64,000 nucleotides of DNA from Ornithinimicrobium murale (GTDB taxonomy: Bacteria; Actinomycetota; Actinomycetes; Actinomycetales; Dermatophilaceae): positions 1 to 64,000 of the forward strand of contig NZ_QLVD01000005.1 of the NCBI RefSeq assembly GCF_003352835.1. Reading direction: 5' to 3'. Shown here piece by piece: positions 41,904 through 50,638 of this stretch; the stretch's first letter is position 1; every line of letters starts with the position of its first letter. Both the position numbers and the translations under genes were made by a program. The notes beneath the pieces are model-generated. The model did no database searches and was not told where the DNA came from. It saw only the letters and a list, made by a program, of their open reading frames with translations.

Positions 41904-43064
41904 TCAGTTGGAGGGGAAGGCGCGGTTGGGGATGTCCTCGTAGGCCTCCGGGTCGAGGGTGTTGATGCTGTCGTCGGCGACCGCGTCAACCAGGCCGTCC
42001 AGCCCGATCTCGACCTGCTTGGTCAGCTTGCCGTTGCCCTTCGAGCCGTCGTACTGGGTCTGGCTGGAGGTCTCGAACAGGACGGTGGCGCTGCCGCGCA
42101 GGGCGAAGGAGCCCAGGGCGGTGCCCGGCAGGTTGGTGTTCTGCGGGTAGAGGGTCAGGTCGCCGAAGCCGGAGTTGCCCTTGCCCTGGAGCGCGTCGTA
42201 GACGGCGACGTTCGCGCGGCGCGAGGCGTCGTAGTCGAACTTCGGCCAGTCACCGAACTCCGTGGGGTCGGCGATGAACCGGCCCGAGATGGACAGCGGC
42301 GAGTAGTCGCCGGTGCCCTCGACCACGTAGCAGTTCCACTGGTTGTGCAGGTCCACGAAGTAGTCGACGGTCTCGAACTCGGACTCGAGGTCGCGGTAGA
42401 TCTCGCGCACGGTCTGGGCCTCGGGCGTGAGGTACCACCCGGTGCCGGCGCTGCTGCCGGGGAAGTCCTCCGGGACGGGCACGTAGTCCAGGTCGGGGTT
42501 GAAGTCACGGTTGGTGTCAAAGCCCGGCACCGACGCGCGGTAGTTCCACGCCGGCTCCGCATCGGCCAGCTGGGGGAAGTCCTCGACGACCTCGTCCCAG
42601 GACATCGCGTTCTGGCGGTGGTCCGCCTCGCCGCCGTCCACGTTGAGCCGCGGGATCGCCACGATGGTGACCTCCTCGCGCAGCGCCTGGGCCGCGGGGG
42701 AGTTCCCGCCCCACTGGGGGAGCAGGTTGAGCAGGGCTTCGGTCCCGTGGTTCTCGTTGCCGTGGATCTGGGACTGGACGAGCAGCACGGTGTCACCGTG
42801 GCCGACGCGGGCCTGGTAGATCTCGCGGCCCTGATTGCTGTAGCCAGCGACCTCGACGTCGACGGTGCCGCCGGTGGTCTGCTCGATCTTCTCCAGCTTG
42901 TTGGTGAGCTGGGCGTGGTTGACGAAGGCATCGTTGTTGTTGCCGGCCTCGTCGCCGCAGTGCGCGTTGCCGGGGATGGCCTGGGCAGGGGCAGACAGGA
43001 GCAGGGAGCCGGCCAGGAGCGCTGCGCCGCCGGCGGCCAGTGTCTTGGTGGGAGACAGGGACAT
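41904..43064 (-). CDS. Secreted M14 family zinc carboxypeptidase
   Basis: The 386-residue protein has a signal peptide (hydrophobic LAAGGAALLAGSLLLSAPAQA, here one residue over a line; cleavage after AQA). The zinc ligands are in SQIHGNENHGTEALL (HxxE) and the third His in VDLHNQWNCY. The general-base Glu is probably in TVLFETSSQTQYDGSKGNG. It removes C-terminal residues from peptides outside the cell. The ATG at 43064 follows a GAGGTTGATC ribosome site. It lies between lipA and a divergent GntR-family operon, within the segment that separates lipA from lipB. Confidence 0.92.
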   Translation of the reverse strand: MSLSPTKTLAAGGAALLAGSLLLSAPAQAIPGNAHCGDEAGNNNDAFVNHAQLTNKLEKIEQTTGGTVDVEVAGYSNQGREIYQARVGHGDTVLLVQSQIHGNENHGTEALLNLLPQWGGNSPAAQALREEVTIVAIPRLNVDGGEADHRQNAMSWDEVVEDFPQLADAEPAWNYRASVPGFDTNRDFNPDLDYVPVPEDFPGSSAGTGWYLTPEAQTVREIYRDLESEFETVDYFVDLHNQWNCYVVEGTGDYSPLSISGRFIADPTEFGDWPKFDYDASRRANVAVYDALQGKGNSGFGDLTLYPQNTNLPGTALGSFALRGSATVLFETSSQTQYDGSKGNGKLTKQVEIGLDGLVDAVADDSINTLDPEAYEDIPNRAFPSN

Positions 43065-43221
43065 GGGTGATCAACCTCGCTGTTGGGGTCAGGGGCTGTC
43101 CACTCTGGCAGTGCCTGCTCGCACCTACCAGGGGTGCGAGGTAAATCCTTCGTCTGCGTTGTCCCAGAGACTGATTGGTAACCCTCAATCACCTCTGGCG
43201 GGGGCGAACAAGAGAGGTGAG

Positions 43222-43250
43222 TTGTTATAGAGCAACTATAACTATATGCT
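43222..43250 (+). promoter_or_regulatory. Promoter and operator of the GntR/DUF1648 operon
   Basis: TTGTTA (43222-43227), a 17-base spacer and TATGCT (43245-43250) form a good sigma-70-type promoter. GTTATAG-AGCAA-CTATAAC, a perfect 7-bp inverted repeat (43224-43242), fills the spacer. The regulator's GTG is six bases after the -10, so the transcript is leaderless. A protein bound to the palindrome would block polymerase, which suggests autorepression. Confidence 0.75.
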
Positions 43251-43256
43251 CAAGGT

Positions 43257-43607
43257 GTGCTGATCCGGATCGACCCCCAGGCCAGTGAGCCGATCTATAC
43301 CCAGATCGAGCTCGAGGTCCGGCGCGCGATCGCCCGGGGTGAGATCACCACGGGCGACCGGTTGCCGGCCGCCCGGGACCTGGCCGCCTCCCTGGAGGTC
43401 AACATGCACACGGTCCTGCGGGCCTACACCGAGCTGCGCGACGCCGGTGTGATCGACCTGCGCCGGGGGCGCGGAGCCGTCGTGCTCGCGCAGGAGCCGA
43501 CCGCCCCCGAGATGGACCAGGCGGTGGAGCACCTGCTCGAGGTCGCCCGCCGTCACGGCATTCCCCTGTCCCAGCTGCACCAGGCACTTGATGAAGGAGC
43601 CACGTGA
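43257..43607 (+). CDS. GntR family transcriptional regulator (YtrA-like, short)
   Basis: The 116-residue protein has the GntR winged helix (EPIYTQIELEVRRAIARGEI and TTGDRLPAARDLAASLEVNM) and a short helical C terminus (AVEHLLEVARRHGIPLSQLH) for dimerisation, as in the YtrA subfamily. These regulators usually repress their own operon of membrane or ABC transport genes. The palindrome at 43224-43242 is the likely site. The stop overlaps the start of the DUF1648 gene (ATGATGA), so both are cotranslated. Confidence 0.93.
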   Translation: MLIRIDPQASEPIYTQIELEVRRAIARGEITTGDRLPAARDLAASLEVNMHTVLRAYTELRDAGVIDLRRGRGAVVLAQEPTAPEMDQAVEHLLEVARRHGIPLSQLHQALDEGAT

Positions 43608-44584
43608 TGACCCATCCGACCCCAGCCGAGCAGCGCGTTCGGCGCGCCCACCTCAGCGCGACGATCCTGGTGACGGCTCTCAGTTGGCTGGCCCTGGTGG
43701 CCATCCTCCTTCTCGTCGCCGGGGAGCTGCCGGACCGCGTGGCCACGCACTTCGACCTGTCCGGCACGGCCGATGACGACATGGCTCGCGGCGTGGCGCT
43801 GACGATGTTCGGCCTCGTGGCGATCGTGCTCCCGGCCGTGCTCCTCGGCGTCTTCGCGGCCACCCGGTGGTGGCGCGGGGAGTGGGCCCGGACGTTCGCT
43901 GGCTTCCTGGCCGGTCTGCCCGTCGGCCTGAGCGCGGTCTTCGCCGTGGTCGTGCTCGCCAACCGCGGCGCGGCCTCCCCCCAGGAGGTGACGCTCAGCC
44001 CGTGGCTGATGCTCGTCGGCCTGGGGCTGGCTGCCCTGGTCGGGGTGCTGGTCGCGCTGGTCCTGCCCAGGGGAGTGGCGCGTCCGAGCACCGCGGTGGT
44101 GACGCCGGTCGAGCTCGCCCCGAGCGAGCGGGCCTCCTGGTTCGGCCGCGTGGAGACCGGGCGACCGGCGCTGCTGGCGATGGTCGCTGCGGTGCTGGTC
44201 CTGGTGCTGGCCACGCTCGCCAGCGGCCTCTGGTGGCTATGGCCGGTCACGGCCCTCGTCGGGCTGTTGCTCGTGGCGGTCACCAGCTTCGTGGTCACCG
44301 TCGATGCCTCCGGGGTCACCTGGCGCTCCACGGTCGGGCTGCCCCGCGGTCACATCCCGCTGGAGCAGATCACCGACGCCGGAGTCATCGACGTCTCGCC
44401 GGCTGACTTCGGCGGGTTCGGGCTGCGGATGACGCCCGGTGGTCTGGGTCTGGTCTCCCGGCAGGGCAGTGCGCTGCAGGTCAGTCACGGTGGGCGCCGC
44501 TTCGTGGCCACGGTGGATGACGCGACGACCGGTGCGGGCCTGCTCCTGGGCTACCTGCGTCACGGCGAGCACGCCCGCCGCTAG
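43604..44584 (+). CDS. DUF1648 domain membrane protein
   Basis: The 326-residue protein starts with a helix followed by LPDRVATHFDLSGTADD, the DUF1648 signature. It contains about six more hydrophobic helices, including a pair near residues 195-230, and ends in a soluble region (VTVDASGVTWRSTVGLPRGH). It resembles SdpI-like immunity or signalling proteins only in the DUF1648 part. Its start overlaps the GntR stop, so it is the regulator's main target. Function is unknown; the operon design suggests a membrane stress or export role. Confidence 0.87.
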   Translation: MMTHPTPAEQRVRRAHLSATILVTALSWLALVAILLLVAGELPDRVATHFDLSGTADDDMARGVALTMFGLVAIVLPAVLLGVFAATRWWRGEWARTFAGFLAGLPVGLSAVFAVVVLANRGAASPQEVTLSPWLMLVGLGLAALVGVLVALVLPRGVARPSTAVVTPVELAPSERASWFGRVETGRPALLAMVAAVLVLVLATLASGLWWLWPVTALVGLLLVAVTSFVVTVDASGVTWRSTVGLPRGHIPLEQITDAGVIDVSPADFGGFGLRMTPGGLGLVSRQGSALQVSHGGRRFVATVDDATTGAGLLLGYLRHGEHARR

Positions 44585-44678
44585 CCCGCTGACCAGCACC
44601 GGCATGACGTGGGGGAACAGGCCCCGGCGCGATCTGGTTGAGCGCTGTGAACACTCACCGACGTGATGGAGGTTGACC

Positions 44679-45338
44679 ATGAGCAGGATCGCAGTCATCG
44701 GAGGCCACGGCAAGGTCGCGCTGCACCTGGCCCAGCAGCTCACCGAACGCGGCGATGAGGTGACCTCGATCATCCGCAATCCCGACCACGGCGCCGACGT
44801 CGCACAGACCGGTGCGCGTCCGGTCGTGCTCGACATCGAGCAGACGGACGTCAGCTCCCTGGCGCAGGTGCTCGCGGGGCACGACGCGGTCGTGTGGACG
44901 GCCGGTGCCGGCGGCGGCGATCCGGACCGGACGAAAGCCGTCGACCGGGACGCCGCGATCGCCTCGATGGGCGCCGCGGCCGAGGCCGGGGTCTTCCGCT
45001 ACGTGATGGTGTCCTACCGCGGGGCCGGCAAGGACCAGATCCCGGCAGACAACCCCTTCAGCACGTATGCCGAGGCCAAGGCCGCCGCGGACGCTCACCT
45101 GCGCTCCTCCGGGCTGCAGTGGACGATCGTGGCGCCGGGCCGGCTGGACCTGGAGCCCGGTGGCGGCACCATCCACCTGGACCGGGACTACGACCGTGCC
45201 CACGATGCGACCAGCGTCTCCCGCCAGGACGTCGCCGCCGTCGTGGCAGCGGTCCTCGCGGACGAGACGACCATCGGCAGCACCTACGAGTTCGTCGGCG
45301 GAGACACCCCGATCAGCGAGGCACTCAGCTCGAGCTGA
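44679..45338 (+). CDS. NAD(P)-binding epimerase/reductase-like protein
   Basis: The 219-residue protein begins with a Rossmann loop (IAVIGGHGKVALHLAQQLTE) and contains ITSIIRNPDH-type (here TSIIRNPDHG), VVWTAGAGGG, and YAEAKAAADAHLRSSGLQWT, which carries the Y-x-x-x-K pair. This matches the SDR_a5/NmrA-like group that reduces or binds small molecules. GGAGG lies six bases before ATG 44679. It follows the DUF1648 gene by 94 bases and converges with the ATPase-like gene. Confidence 0.87.
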   Translation: MSRIAVIGGHGKVALHLAQQLTERGDEVTSIIRNPDHGADVAQTGARPVVLDIEQTDVSSLAQVLAGHDAVVWTAGAGGGDPDRTKAVDRDAAIASMGAAAEAGVFRYVMVSYRGAGKDQIPADNPFSTYAEAKAAADAHLRSSGLQWTIVAPGRLDLEPGGGTIHLDRDYDRAHDATSVSRQDVAAVVAAVLADETTIGSTYEFVGGDTPISEALSSS

Positions 45339-45365
45339 CCGCGGCCGGGGCGCCCAGCCACCAAC

Positions 45366-45974
45366 CTACGAGGTGCCCTGGGTCTGCGTGACCGTGAGCC
45401 ACGGGAAACCTTGGAGATCAGTGTCGGTCAGGTCTGCGGGTCCGCTGAGCTGCGCGGTGAACGTGACGCTGGTGCCGGACGTGGCGCGCGGGTCGATGGC
45501 AGCAAGCTCGTCATCGGGTATCCCGTATCGGTAGGTCTGGGACCACGAGCCGCGGTGCCGATGGTTCTGGTGGGTCAGCTCGCGGCTGAGCGCTGCGACC
45601 GTGGACATGCCGCGGCGGGGCAGTCCGTCCGGAAGGACAGGCGCCGTTGCCTCATCCCGGAACCGGACGTCCGCCGTGGCCATCACGGGTTTGCGGATCA
45701 CCCGCCCCTTCGAGTCCGTCCGGGTGTCGGTGCCTCGCCCGTCGTCGGCGACGGTGACGCCTCCGTCCGGGTGATAGGTGACCGTCGTGGTCCCCACGCG
45801 GCCCAGGTGCTCGGCCTCCTCGTTGGCATAGGCGAGCACCTCCAGGATGAGGTGGCGCCTGCCGCCGGCAGAGTCACCGTGACTCAGGAGCTCGCGGACG
45901 GCGCCGAGGTGCTCCAGGTCAACATCCGTGCCCCAGTCGTGTGTCGTGACCTGCCAGGAGGAGCGCTCGTTCAT
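45366..45974 (-). CDS. Stand-alone GHKL (gyrase B-like) ATPase-domain protein
   Basis: The 202-residue protein resembles the N-terminal ATPase domain of GyrB: LILEVLAYANEEAEHLGRVG corresponds to the N box, GGVTVADDGRGTDTR to the Mg/ATP G1 box, and GLPRRGMSTVAALSRELTHQ to the following lid region. DVRFRDEA lies between. Only the ATPase fold is present, with no transducer Lys, cleavage or toprim domain. The start at ATG 45974, 13 bases after the ABC permease stop, is preferred to one overlapping it. It is probably in the ABC operon. Role unknown. Confidence 0.78.
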   Translation of the reverse strand: MNERSSWQVTTHDWGTDVDLEHLGAVRELLSHGDSAGGRRHLILEVLAYANEEAEHLGRVGTTTVTYHPDGGVTVADDGRGTDTRTDSKGRVIRKPVMATADVRFRDEATAPVLPDGLPRRGMSTVAALSRELTHQNHRHRGSWSQTYRYGIPDDELAAIDPRATSGTSVTFTAQLSGPADLTDTDLQGFPWLTVTQTQGTS

Positions 45975-45987
45975 CGAGCGACCTGGG

Positions 45988-46989
45988 TCAGGGCACATCG
46001 CGGCGCCGGAAGGCCAGCCAGGACACCACGATCACGACCACCGACACCAGCCCGAGCACCAGGGCGCCCTGCTCCAGCGAGACGCGGGTGATGACCTCCC
46101 GACACTGGCCGTCGAACCCGTCCTCGCAGACCCAGCTGCGGATCTCGGTGCCGTCATTGACCCAGGCGGTGAGGTTCTCGCTGAGCAGATAGCGGACCCG
46201 GTCGGGGAACAGGCCTCGCACCATGTTCTCGACGACCAGCAGGTAGCCGATCGCGACGCCCAGCACGGCGCCGGTGTGCCGCAGCAGCAGCCCGGCGGCC
46301 GCGCCGACCATGCCGAGGACGACCGCGAGCAGCGCGACCCGGGCGCTCATCCAGCCCAGGTCCGTCCACTGCGCGGCCGTCACCGCGTCATCGACCCCGC
46401 GGATCCGATAGAGCAGCGGGATCCCACCCAGGATCAGTGCGAGGAGGACGGCGGTGATCGGCAGCGCCGCCAGCCCGGAGGCGAGCACCTTGCTGCCGAA
46501 GACCCGGTCCCGTCGCGGCTCGAAGGTCAGCCAGGTCCCCATCGTGCGGTGGGCCAGCTCGGCGGCCGTGGCGGTCGAGCCGCCGAGCAGTGCCAGGAAG
46601 AAGACCAGGACGCCGGTCTGCAGCAGCTGGGTGCGGTAGAGCTCGACCATCGAGGGCGGTGCATAACCGGCCAGCATCTCCTCCAGGGTCGGCTCGGGCC
46701 ACTCGCAGCCGAAGTCGATGGTGTCATCGCCCGACCGCTCGCGCTCCAGGGCCTGGTCCTGCAGGCACTGCTCGACGAAGCCCTCGTTCGTGTCCTGCTG
46801 CGCCTCCCAGTGGGCGTGCACCTGCTCGAACTGCTGCCGGGCCTCCTCCTCGAAGGCGCTCTGCGGCTGGACGGACTGCCACAGCCCCCAGAAGGTCATC
46901 GCCATGACGGCCACGATCGCCAGCACCGACAGGTGGACGATCTTGCGGGAGAAGATGCGACGCAGCTCCACGCGGGTCAACCGGGTCAT
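45988..46989 (-). CDS. ABC-2 type transporter permease
   Basis: The 333-residue protein has one N-terminal helix (IVHLSVLAIVAVMAMTFWGL), a large external loop (about 40-140), and five further helices (for example VLVFFLALLGGSTATAAELA, ALPITAVLLALILGGIPLLY and LGLVSVVVIVVSWLAF). The motif AHRTMGTWLTFEPRRDRVFG SK is typical of ABC-2 export permeases. Its ATG overlaps the ATPase stop by four bases, so the pair forms a complete exporter. The large Glu/Gln-rich loop probably faces outward. Confidence 0.9.
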   Translation of the reverse strand: MTRLTRVELRRIFSRKIVHLSVLAIVAVMAMTFWGLWQSVQPQSAFEEEARQQFEQVHAHWEAQQDTNEGFVEQCLQDQALERERSGDDTIDFGCEWPEPTLEEMLAGYAPPSMVELYRTQLLQTGVLVFFLALLGGSTATAAELAHRTMGTWLTFEPRRDRVFGSKVLASGLAALPITAVLLALILGGIPLLYRIRGVDDAVTAAQWTDLGWMSARVALLAVVLGMVGAAAGLLLRHTGAVLGVAIGYLLVVENMVRGLFPDRVRYLLSENLTAWVNDGTEIRSWVCEDGFDGQCREVITRVSLEQGALVLGLVSVVVIVVSWLAFRRRDVP

Positions 46990-48017
46990 CGTCCCGCCTC
47001 CCCGGTGCTCGGGTCGGCAGGGCCGGCGGTATGCCGTGGGTCGGGTGGACCAGGATCCGCACCTGCCGGTGCGGGCTGGGCTCCGAGCTGGTCGTCCTGG
47101 GTGAGCTGCAGGAAGACCGACTCCAGGTCGCGGCGCACCGGGAGCAGCCGACTGACGTAGAGCCCCTGTGCCGCCAGGGCGCGGGTGACGTCGGCTGGGC
47201 GGTCCGCCCCGGTGACCCGCAGACCGTCTGCGGTCAGCTCGGCGCTCATGCCGACCCGGCGCAGCACGGTGACCGCGGCCTCGGGGCTGTCGATGCCGAC
47301 GTCCACGCCGCCCGCACCGGCCTGCTCGTTGATCAGGCCGGCCACCGAGCCCTGCGCCACGACCCGGCCCCGGCCGATGATCGAGACGGTGTCGGCGATC
47401 TGCTCGATCTCGGACAGGATGTGGCTGCTGACCAGCACGGTGCGACCGTGCGTGCCCAGGTTGCGCATGGTCTCGCGGATCTCGCGGATGCCCGCCGGGT
47501 CCAGACCGTTGGTCGGCTCGTCGAAGATCAGCAGGTCCGGGGACTTCAACAGGGTGGCCGCGATGGCCAGCCGCTGCCGCATGCCGAGGGAGTAGGCCGA
47601 GAACCGGTCGCCACCGCGGTCGCGCAGCCCGACCTCCTCGAGCACCTCATCGACCCGTCGCCGCTCGGTGCCGATCGCGTCGGCCAGCAGGCTCAGGCTC
47701 TTGCGGCCGCTGAAGCTCGGATAGAACTTCGGGCTCTCCACGATCGCGCCGACCCGGCCGATGACCTGCGGGAGGCGTTGCGGAACCGGTTGTCCGAAGA
47801 TGTGCATGGTGCCGGAGTCGGCCCGCAGCAGGCCGAGCAGCATCCGGATCGTCGTGGTCTTGCCGGACCCGTTGGGGCCGAGGAACCCGTGCACCCCACC
47901 GGCGGGCACGTCCAGGTCCAGGCCGTGGATGGCCACCCGGCGGCCGCGCACCCCGGCGAAGCTCTTGCGCAACCCTCGCGTCGCGACGGCGAGACCCTCA
48001 TCGGCAACCAGCTCCAC
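46986..48017 (-). CDS. ABC transporter ATP-binding protein
   Basis: About 343 residues with Walker A GPNGSGKTTTIR, the signature YSLGMRQRLAIA, Walker B LLIFDEPTNGLDP, and an H-loop in VLVSSHILSEIEQ. The C-terminal part beyond residue 230 is an extra regulatory region common in ABC-2 exporter ATPases. It powers the permease with which it overlaps by four bases. GTG 48017 has GGGGG six bases upstream; GTG 48044 in the same frame is the alternative start. Substrate unknown. It follows lipB on the same strand with 43 bases between. Confidence 0.94.
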   Translation of the reverse strand: MELVADEGLAVATRGLRKSFAGVRGRRVAIHGLDLDVPAGGVHGFLGPNGSGKTTTIRMLLGLLRADSGTMHIFGQPVPQRLPQVIGRVGAIVESPKFYPSFSGRKSLSLLADAIGTERRRVDEVLEEVGLRDRGGDRFSAYSLGMRQRLAIAATLLKSPDLLIFDEPTNGLDPAGIREIRETMRNLGTHGRTVLVSSHILSEIEQIADTVSIIGRGRVVAQGSVAGLINEQAGAGGVDVGIDSPEAAVTVLRRVGMSAELTADGLRVTGADRPADVTRALAAQGLYVSRLLPVRRDLESVFLQLTQDDQLGAQPAPAGADPGPPDPRHTAGPADPSTGEAGR

Positions 48018-48060
48018 GGCATACCCCCACACAGAGCCGGCCACACGGGAACGGGCCGGA

Positions 48061-48714
48061 TCAGGCCATTGTGGTGGCCGGCACCTCTGCCGTGATGCTC
48101 GACACGCGGGCCTCGATCAGCGGCACCACGTCCTGGACGGTGACGGGGCGCCCCAGCTCGGCGGTCAGTGAGGTGACGCCCGCGTCGGGGATGCCGCACG
48201 GGATGCAGGCGTCGGCCCAGGACAGGTCACAGTCGGCGTTGAACGAGAAGCCGTGCATCGTCACGTCGTGGCTCACCCGGATGCCGATGGCGCCGATCTT
48301 GCGGTCCGGGCCGCGCTCGTCGGCCAGCACCCAGACGCCGCTGCGGCCCTCGACGCGGGTGGTCTCCACGCCGAGCTCGGTGCACACATCCATGAGCAGC
48401 TGCTCCAGGCGCCGCACATGGGCGACGACGTCGACGGGGGAGGGCAGTCGCAGGATCGGATACCCCACCAGCTGACCGGGACCGTGCCAGGTGATCTTGC
48501 CGCCGCGGTCGACGTCGATGACCGGCGTGCCGTCGGTGGGTCGCTCGTGGTCCTCGGTGCGCTTGCCCGCGGTGTAGACCGCCGCGTGCTCCAGCAGCAG
48601 CAGCGTGTCCGGCAGCTCGCCGCTGACGACCTGCCCGTGCACCTGCCGCTGGTGGTCCCACGCCTGCTGGTAGTCGACGTAGTCCGGGGCGAAACCGACG
48701 TGCTCGATGCGCAT
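48061..48714 (-). CDS. lipB: Octanoyltransferase (lipoate biosynthesis)
   Basis: The 217-residue enzyme moves octanoyl groups from acyl carrier protein to lipoyl domains, giving the LipA substrate. Signatures are [34 protein letters not shown], the active-site Lys in KIGAIGIRV, and the active-site Cys in [21 protein letters not shown] (48722-48727) ends seven bases before the ATG, so it is leaderless and the longer frame is rejected. In mycobacteria lipB and lipA are adjacent; here about 6.4 kb with eight genes on mixed strands separates them. Confidence 0.96.
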   Translation of the reverse strand: MRIEHVGFAPDYVDYQQAWDHQRQVHGQVVSGELPDTLLLLEHAAVYTAGKRTEDHERPTDGTPVIDVDRGGKITWHGPGQLVGYPILRLPSPVDVVAHVRRLEQLLMDVCTELGVETTRVEGRSGVWVLADERGPDRKIGAIGIRVSHDVTMHGFSFNADCDLSWADACIPCGIPDAGVTSLTAELGRPVTVQDVVPLIEARVSSITAEVPATTMA

Positions 48715-48865
48715 GGCGACCACTCTACGCCGGGGGCATCTTCGGGCTGTGCCTGCTCGGGCGCGGCCGGCCGTCCGTCCGCGGGACCTTCCCGCCACGT
48801 GCACCGGGCGTCAGGGCTGTGGACAACTTCTGCGCCGGAGGTGGTGGCTGCGGCAGGCTGCCGGG

Positions 48866-50638
48866 ATGGACGTCCCCAGCATCCCCGGCTATGACGTGCT
48901 GAGCCGGATCGGCACCGGCGGCAGCGCGCAGGTCTGGCGTGCCCGCCGTGCGGCCGACGATCTGCACGTCGCCCTCAAGGTGGTGCCGACCGGGCCCGAC
49001 CGGGTCTCGCCGGCGCTGCGGGAGGCGGGCATCCTCGCCCGGGTGCGTCATCAGCACGTCATCCATCTGTATGACGTGGTGCCGGTCCCGGGTCCGGATC
49101 GCCGTCCCGCGGGGGTCGCCCTGGCGATGGAGCTGGCGGAGGGCGGCTCGCTGGCCGAGGTGCTGGGTGCCCGGGACCACCTGACACCTGGCGAGCTGGT
49201 CACCGTCTGCTCGCCGCTGGCGACTGCCCTGGCGGAGCTGCACCGGGCCGGGGTCGTGCACGGTGACCTCGCGCCGGGCAACGTGCTCTTCCACGCCGAC
49301 GGCATGCCGCTGCTGGCCGATCTCGGTGTCTCCCGGATCGCCGGCGAGCGCCGGACCGAGCTGCACGGCACCGACGGGATGGTCGCGCCCGAGGTGATCG
49401 AGGGGTTTGAGCCCACGTCCGAGTCTGATGTCTATGGGCTGGGCGCACTGTCCTGGCGGTGCCTGGTGGGGGAGCCACCGGGCTGGGTCGGGACCCGGCC
49501 CGAGCTGTCCGAGCTGCGACCGGAGCTGCCCACGGAGCTGGTGACGCTGGTGACCTCGTGCCTGTCCGGTGAGCCCGCGGACCGTCCGGAGGCCGAGGAG
49601 GTCGCGGTGGCGCTGTTCGCCGCGGCCCGCCCCGAGCCGGTCGCCCTCGCCCCCGGCGCCGACCCGGCGGCCGGACTGACGCAACGCATCCGGGCCGATC
49701 TGCGTGGCACGCGGGACGACGAGAGCACCGACGACGCTCCGCAGCGCGTGCGCCCCGGTCGCCGGCTCCGGGTGCCGCACCCGCGGGCCCTGCTGCGCGC
49801 CTCGGACCGGCGGCTCCGGGTGCCGCACCCGCGTGCCCTGCTGCGTCGCTCGGACCGGCGCCCGCTGCCCCGCTGGGTCGGTCCACTGGCCGCCGGTGGC
49901 GTCGCCGTGGCGGTGATCGCGCTCCTGGTGAGCACCTGGCTCGGGTCCGTGGTGGGTGGCCACCCAGCGGAGGCAGGGGCTGAGGGCGATCGAGCGGCGG
50001 CCACCGTCGCCCCCGACTCCCAGGCGGCGCCTCCGCACGCCACGCCGGTGCCCACGTCCGGCTCGGCAGATGCTGCGCCGGAGACCGCGGTGCCCGCGGT
50101 GCCCGACCCCAATGACCGGCCGTCAGGTGCCGTCCTGCCACCTGAACCACCAGTTGCTGGGTCACCAACTGCTGGGCCACCTGAATCACCAGGTGCTGAG
50201 CCACCAGCTGCTGGGCCGACCGGTGACAGCCGGGCGAGGGACGACCTGCAGGACGCCGCACAGCGCCTGCTCGACGCCCGGGCCGCTGCCTGGCGCTCAG
50301 GTGACCCCCGCAACCTGGACGCGGTCCACCAGGCCGGCTCCCCGGCATACGAGCAGGAGCAGAAGTCCCTCACCGCCGCCCACGACCTGGACATCCGCTA
50401 TGCCGGGCTCGAGTTCACCGTGCGGGAGGTGCAGGTGCTGGCCTCCGGTCCGGAGCGCGCGGTCCTGGAGGTCGAGGTGGAGCGGTCCAGCTATCAGGAG
50501 GTGACGCCGACCGGCGAGACGACCCACGAGCAGCGCGAGGACGTGGTCGAGCTGGAGCTGCGGCGCGCCGACGGGACGTGGCGCATCTGGGGCTGGGGCA
50601 GCGCGGTCGGGGCTCAGGCAGGTGCTGCGACAGGATAG
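48866..50638 (+). CDS. Serine/threonine protein kinase with membrane anchor and extracytoplasmic domain
   Basis: The 590-residue protein has an N-terminal Hanks-type kinase domain (about 8-265): IGTGGSAQVWRAR, VALKVV with the ATP Lys, catalytic loop VHGDLAPGNVLFH (HGD, with the usual Lys replaced by Ala), ADLGVSR in place of DFG, and MVAPEV. A basic juxtamembrane region holds a 17-residue duplication (RLRVPHPRALLR twice, about 300-331). One helix (about 338-364) leads to a Pro/Ala-rich outer linker and a C-terminal domain (about 470-590) like NTF2-fold sensors. It probably senses an envelope signal. Substitutions in HGD/DLG are common in active actinobacterial kinases. Confidence 0.9.
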   Translation: MDVPSIPGYDVLSRIGTGGSAQVWRARRAADDLHVALKVVPTGPDRVSPALREAGILARVRHQHVIHLYDVVPVPGPDRRPAGVALAMELAEGGSLAEVLGARDHLTPGELVTVCSPLATALAELHRAGVVHGDLAPGNVLFHADGMPLLADLGVSRIAGERRTELHGTDGMVAPEVIEGFEPTSESDVYGLGALSWRCLVGEPPGWVGTRPELSELRPELPTELVTLVTSCLSGEPADRPEAEEVAVALFAAARPEPVALAPGADPAAGLTQRIRADLRGTRDDESTDDAPQRVRPGRRLRVPHPRALLRASDRRLRVPHPRALLRRSDRRPLPRWVGPLAAGGVAVAVIALLVSTWLGSVVGGHPAEAGAEGDRAAATVAPDSQAAPPHATPVPTSGSADAAPETAVPAVPDPNDRPSGAVLPPEPPVAGSPTAGPPESPGAEPPAAGPTGDSRARDDLQDAAQRLLDARAAAWRSGDPRNLDAVHQAGSPAYEQEQKSLTAAHDLDIRYAGLEFTVREVQVLASGPERAVLEVEVERSSYQEVTPTGETTHEQREDVVELELRRADGTWRIWGWGSAVGAQAGAATG

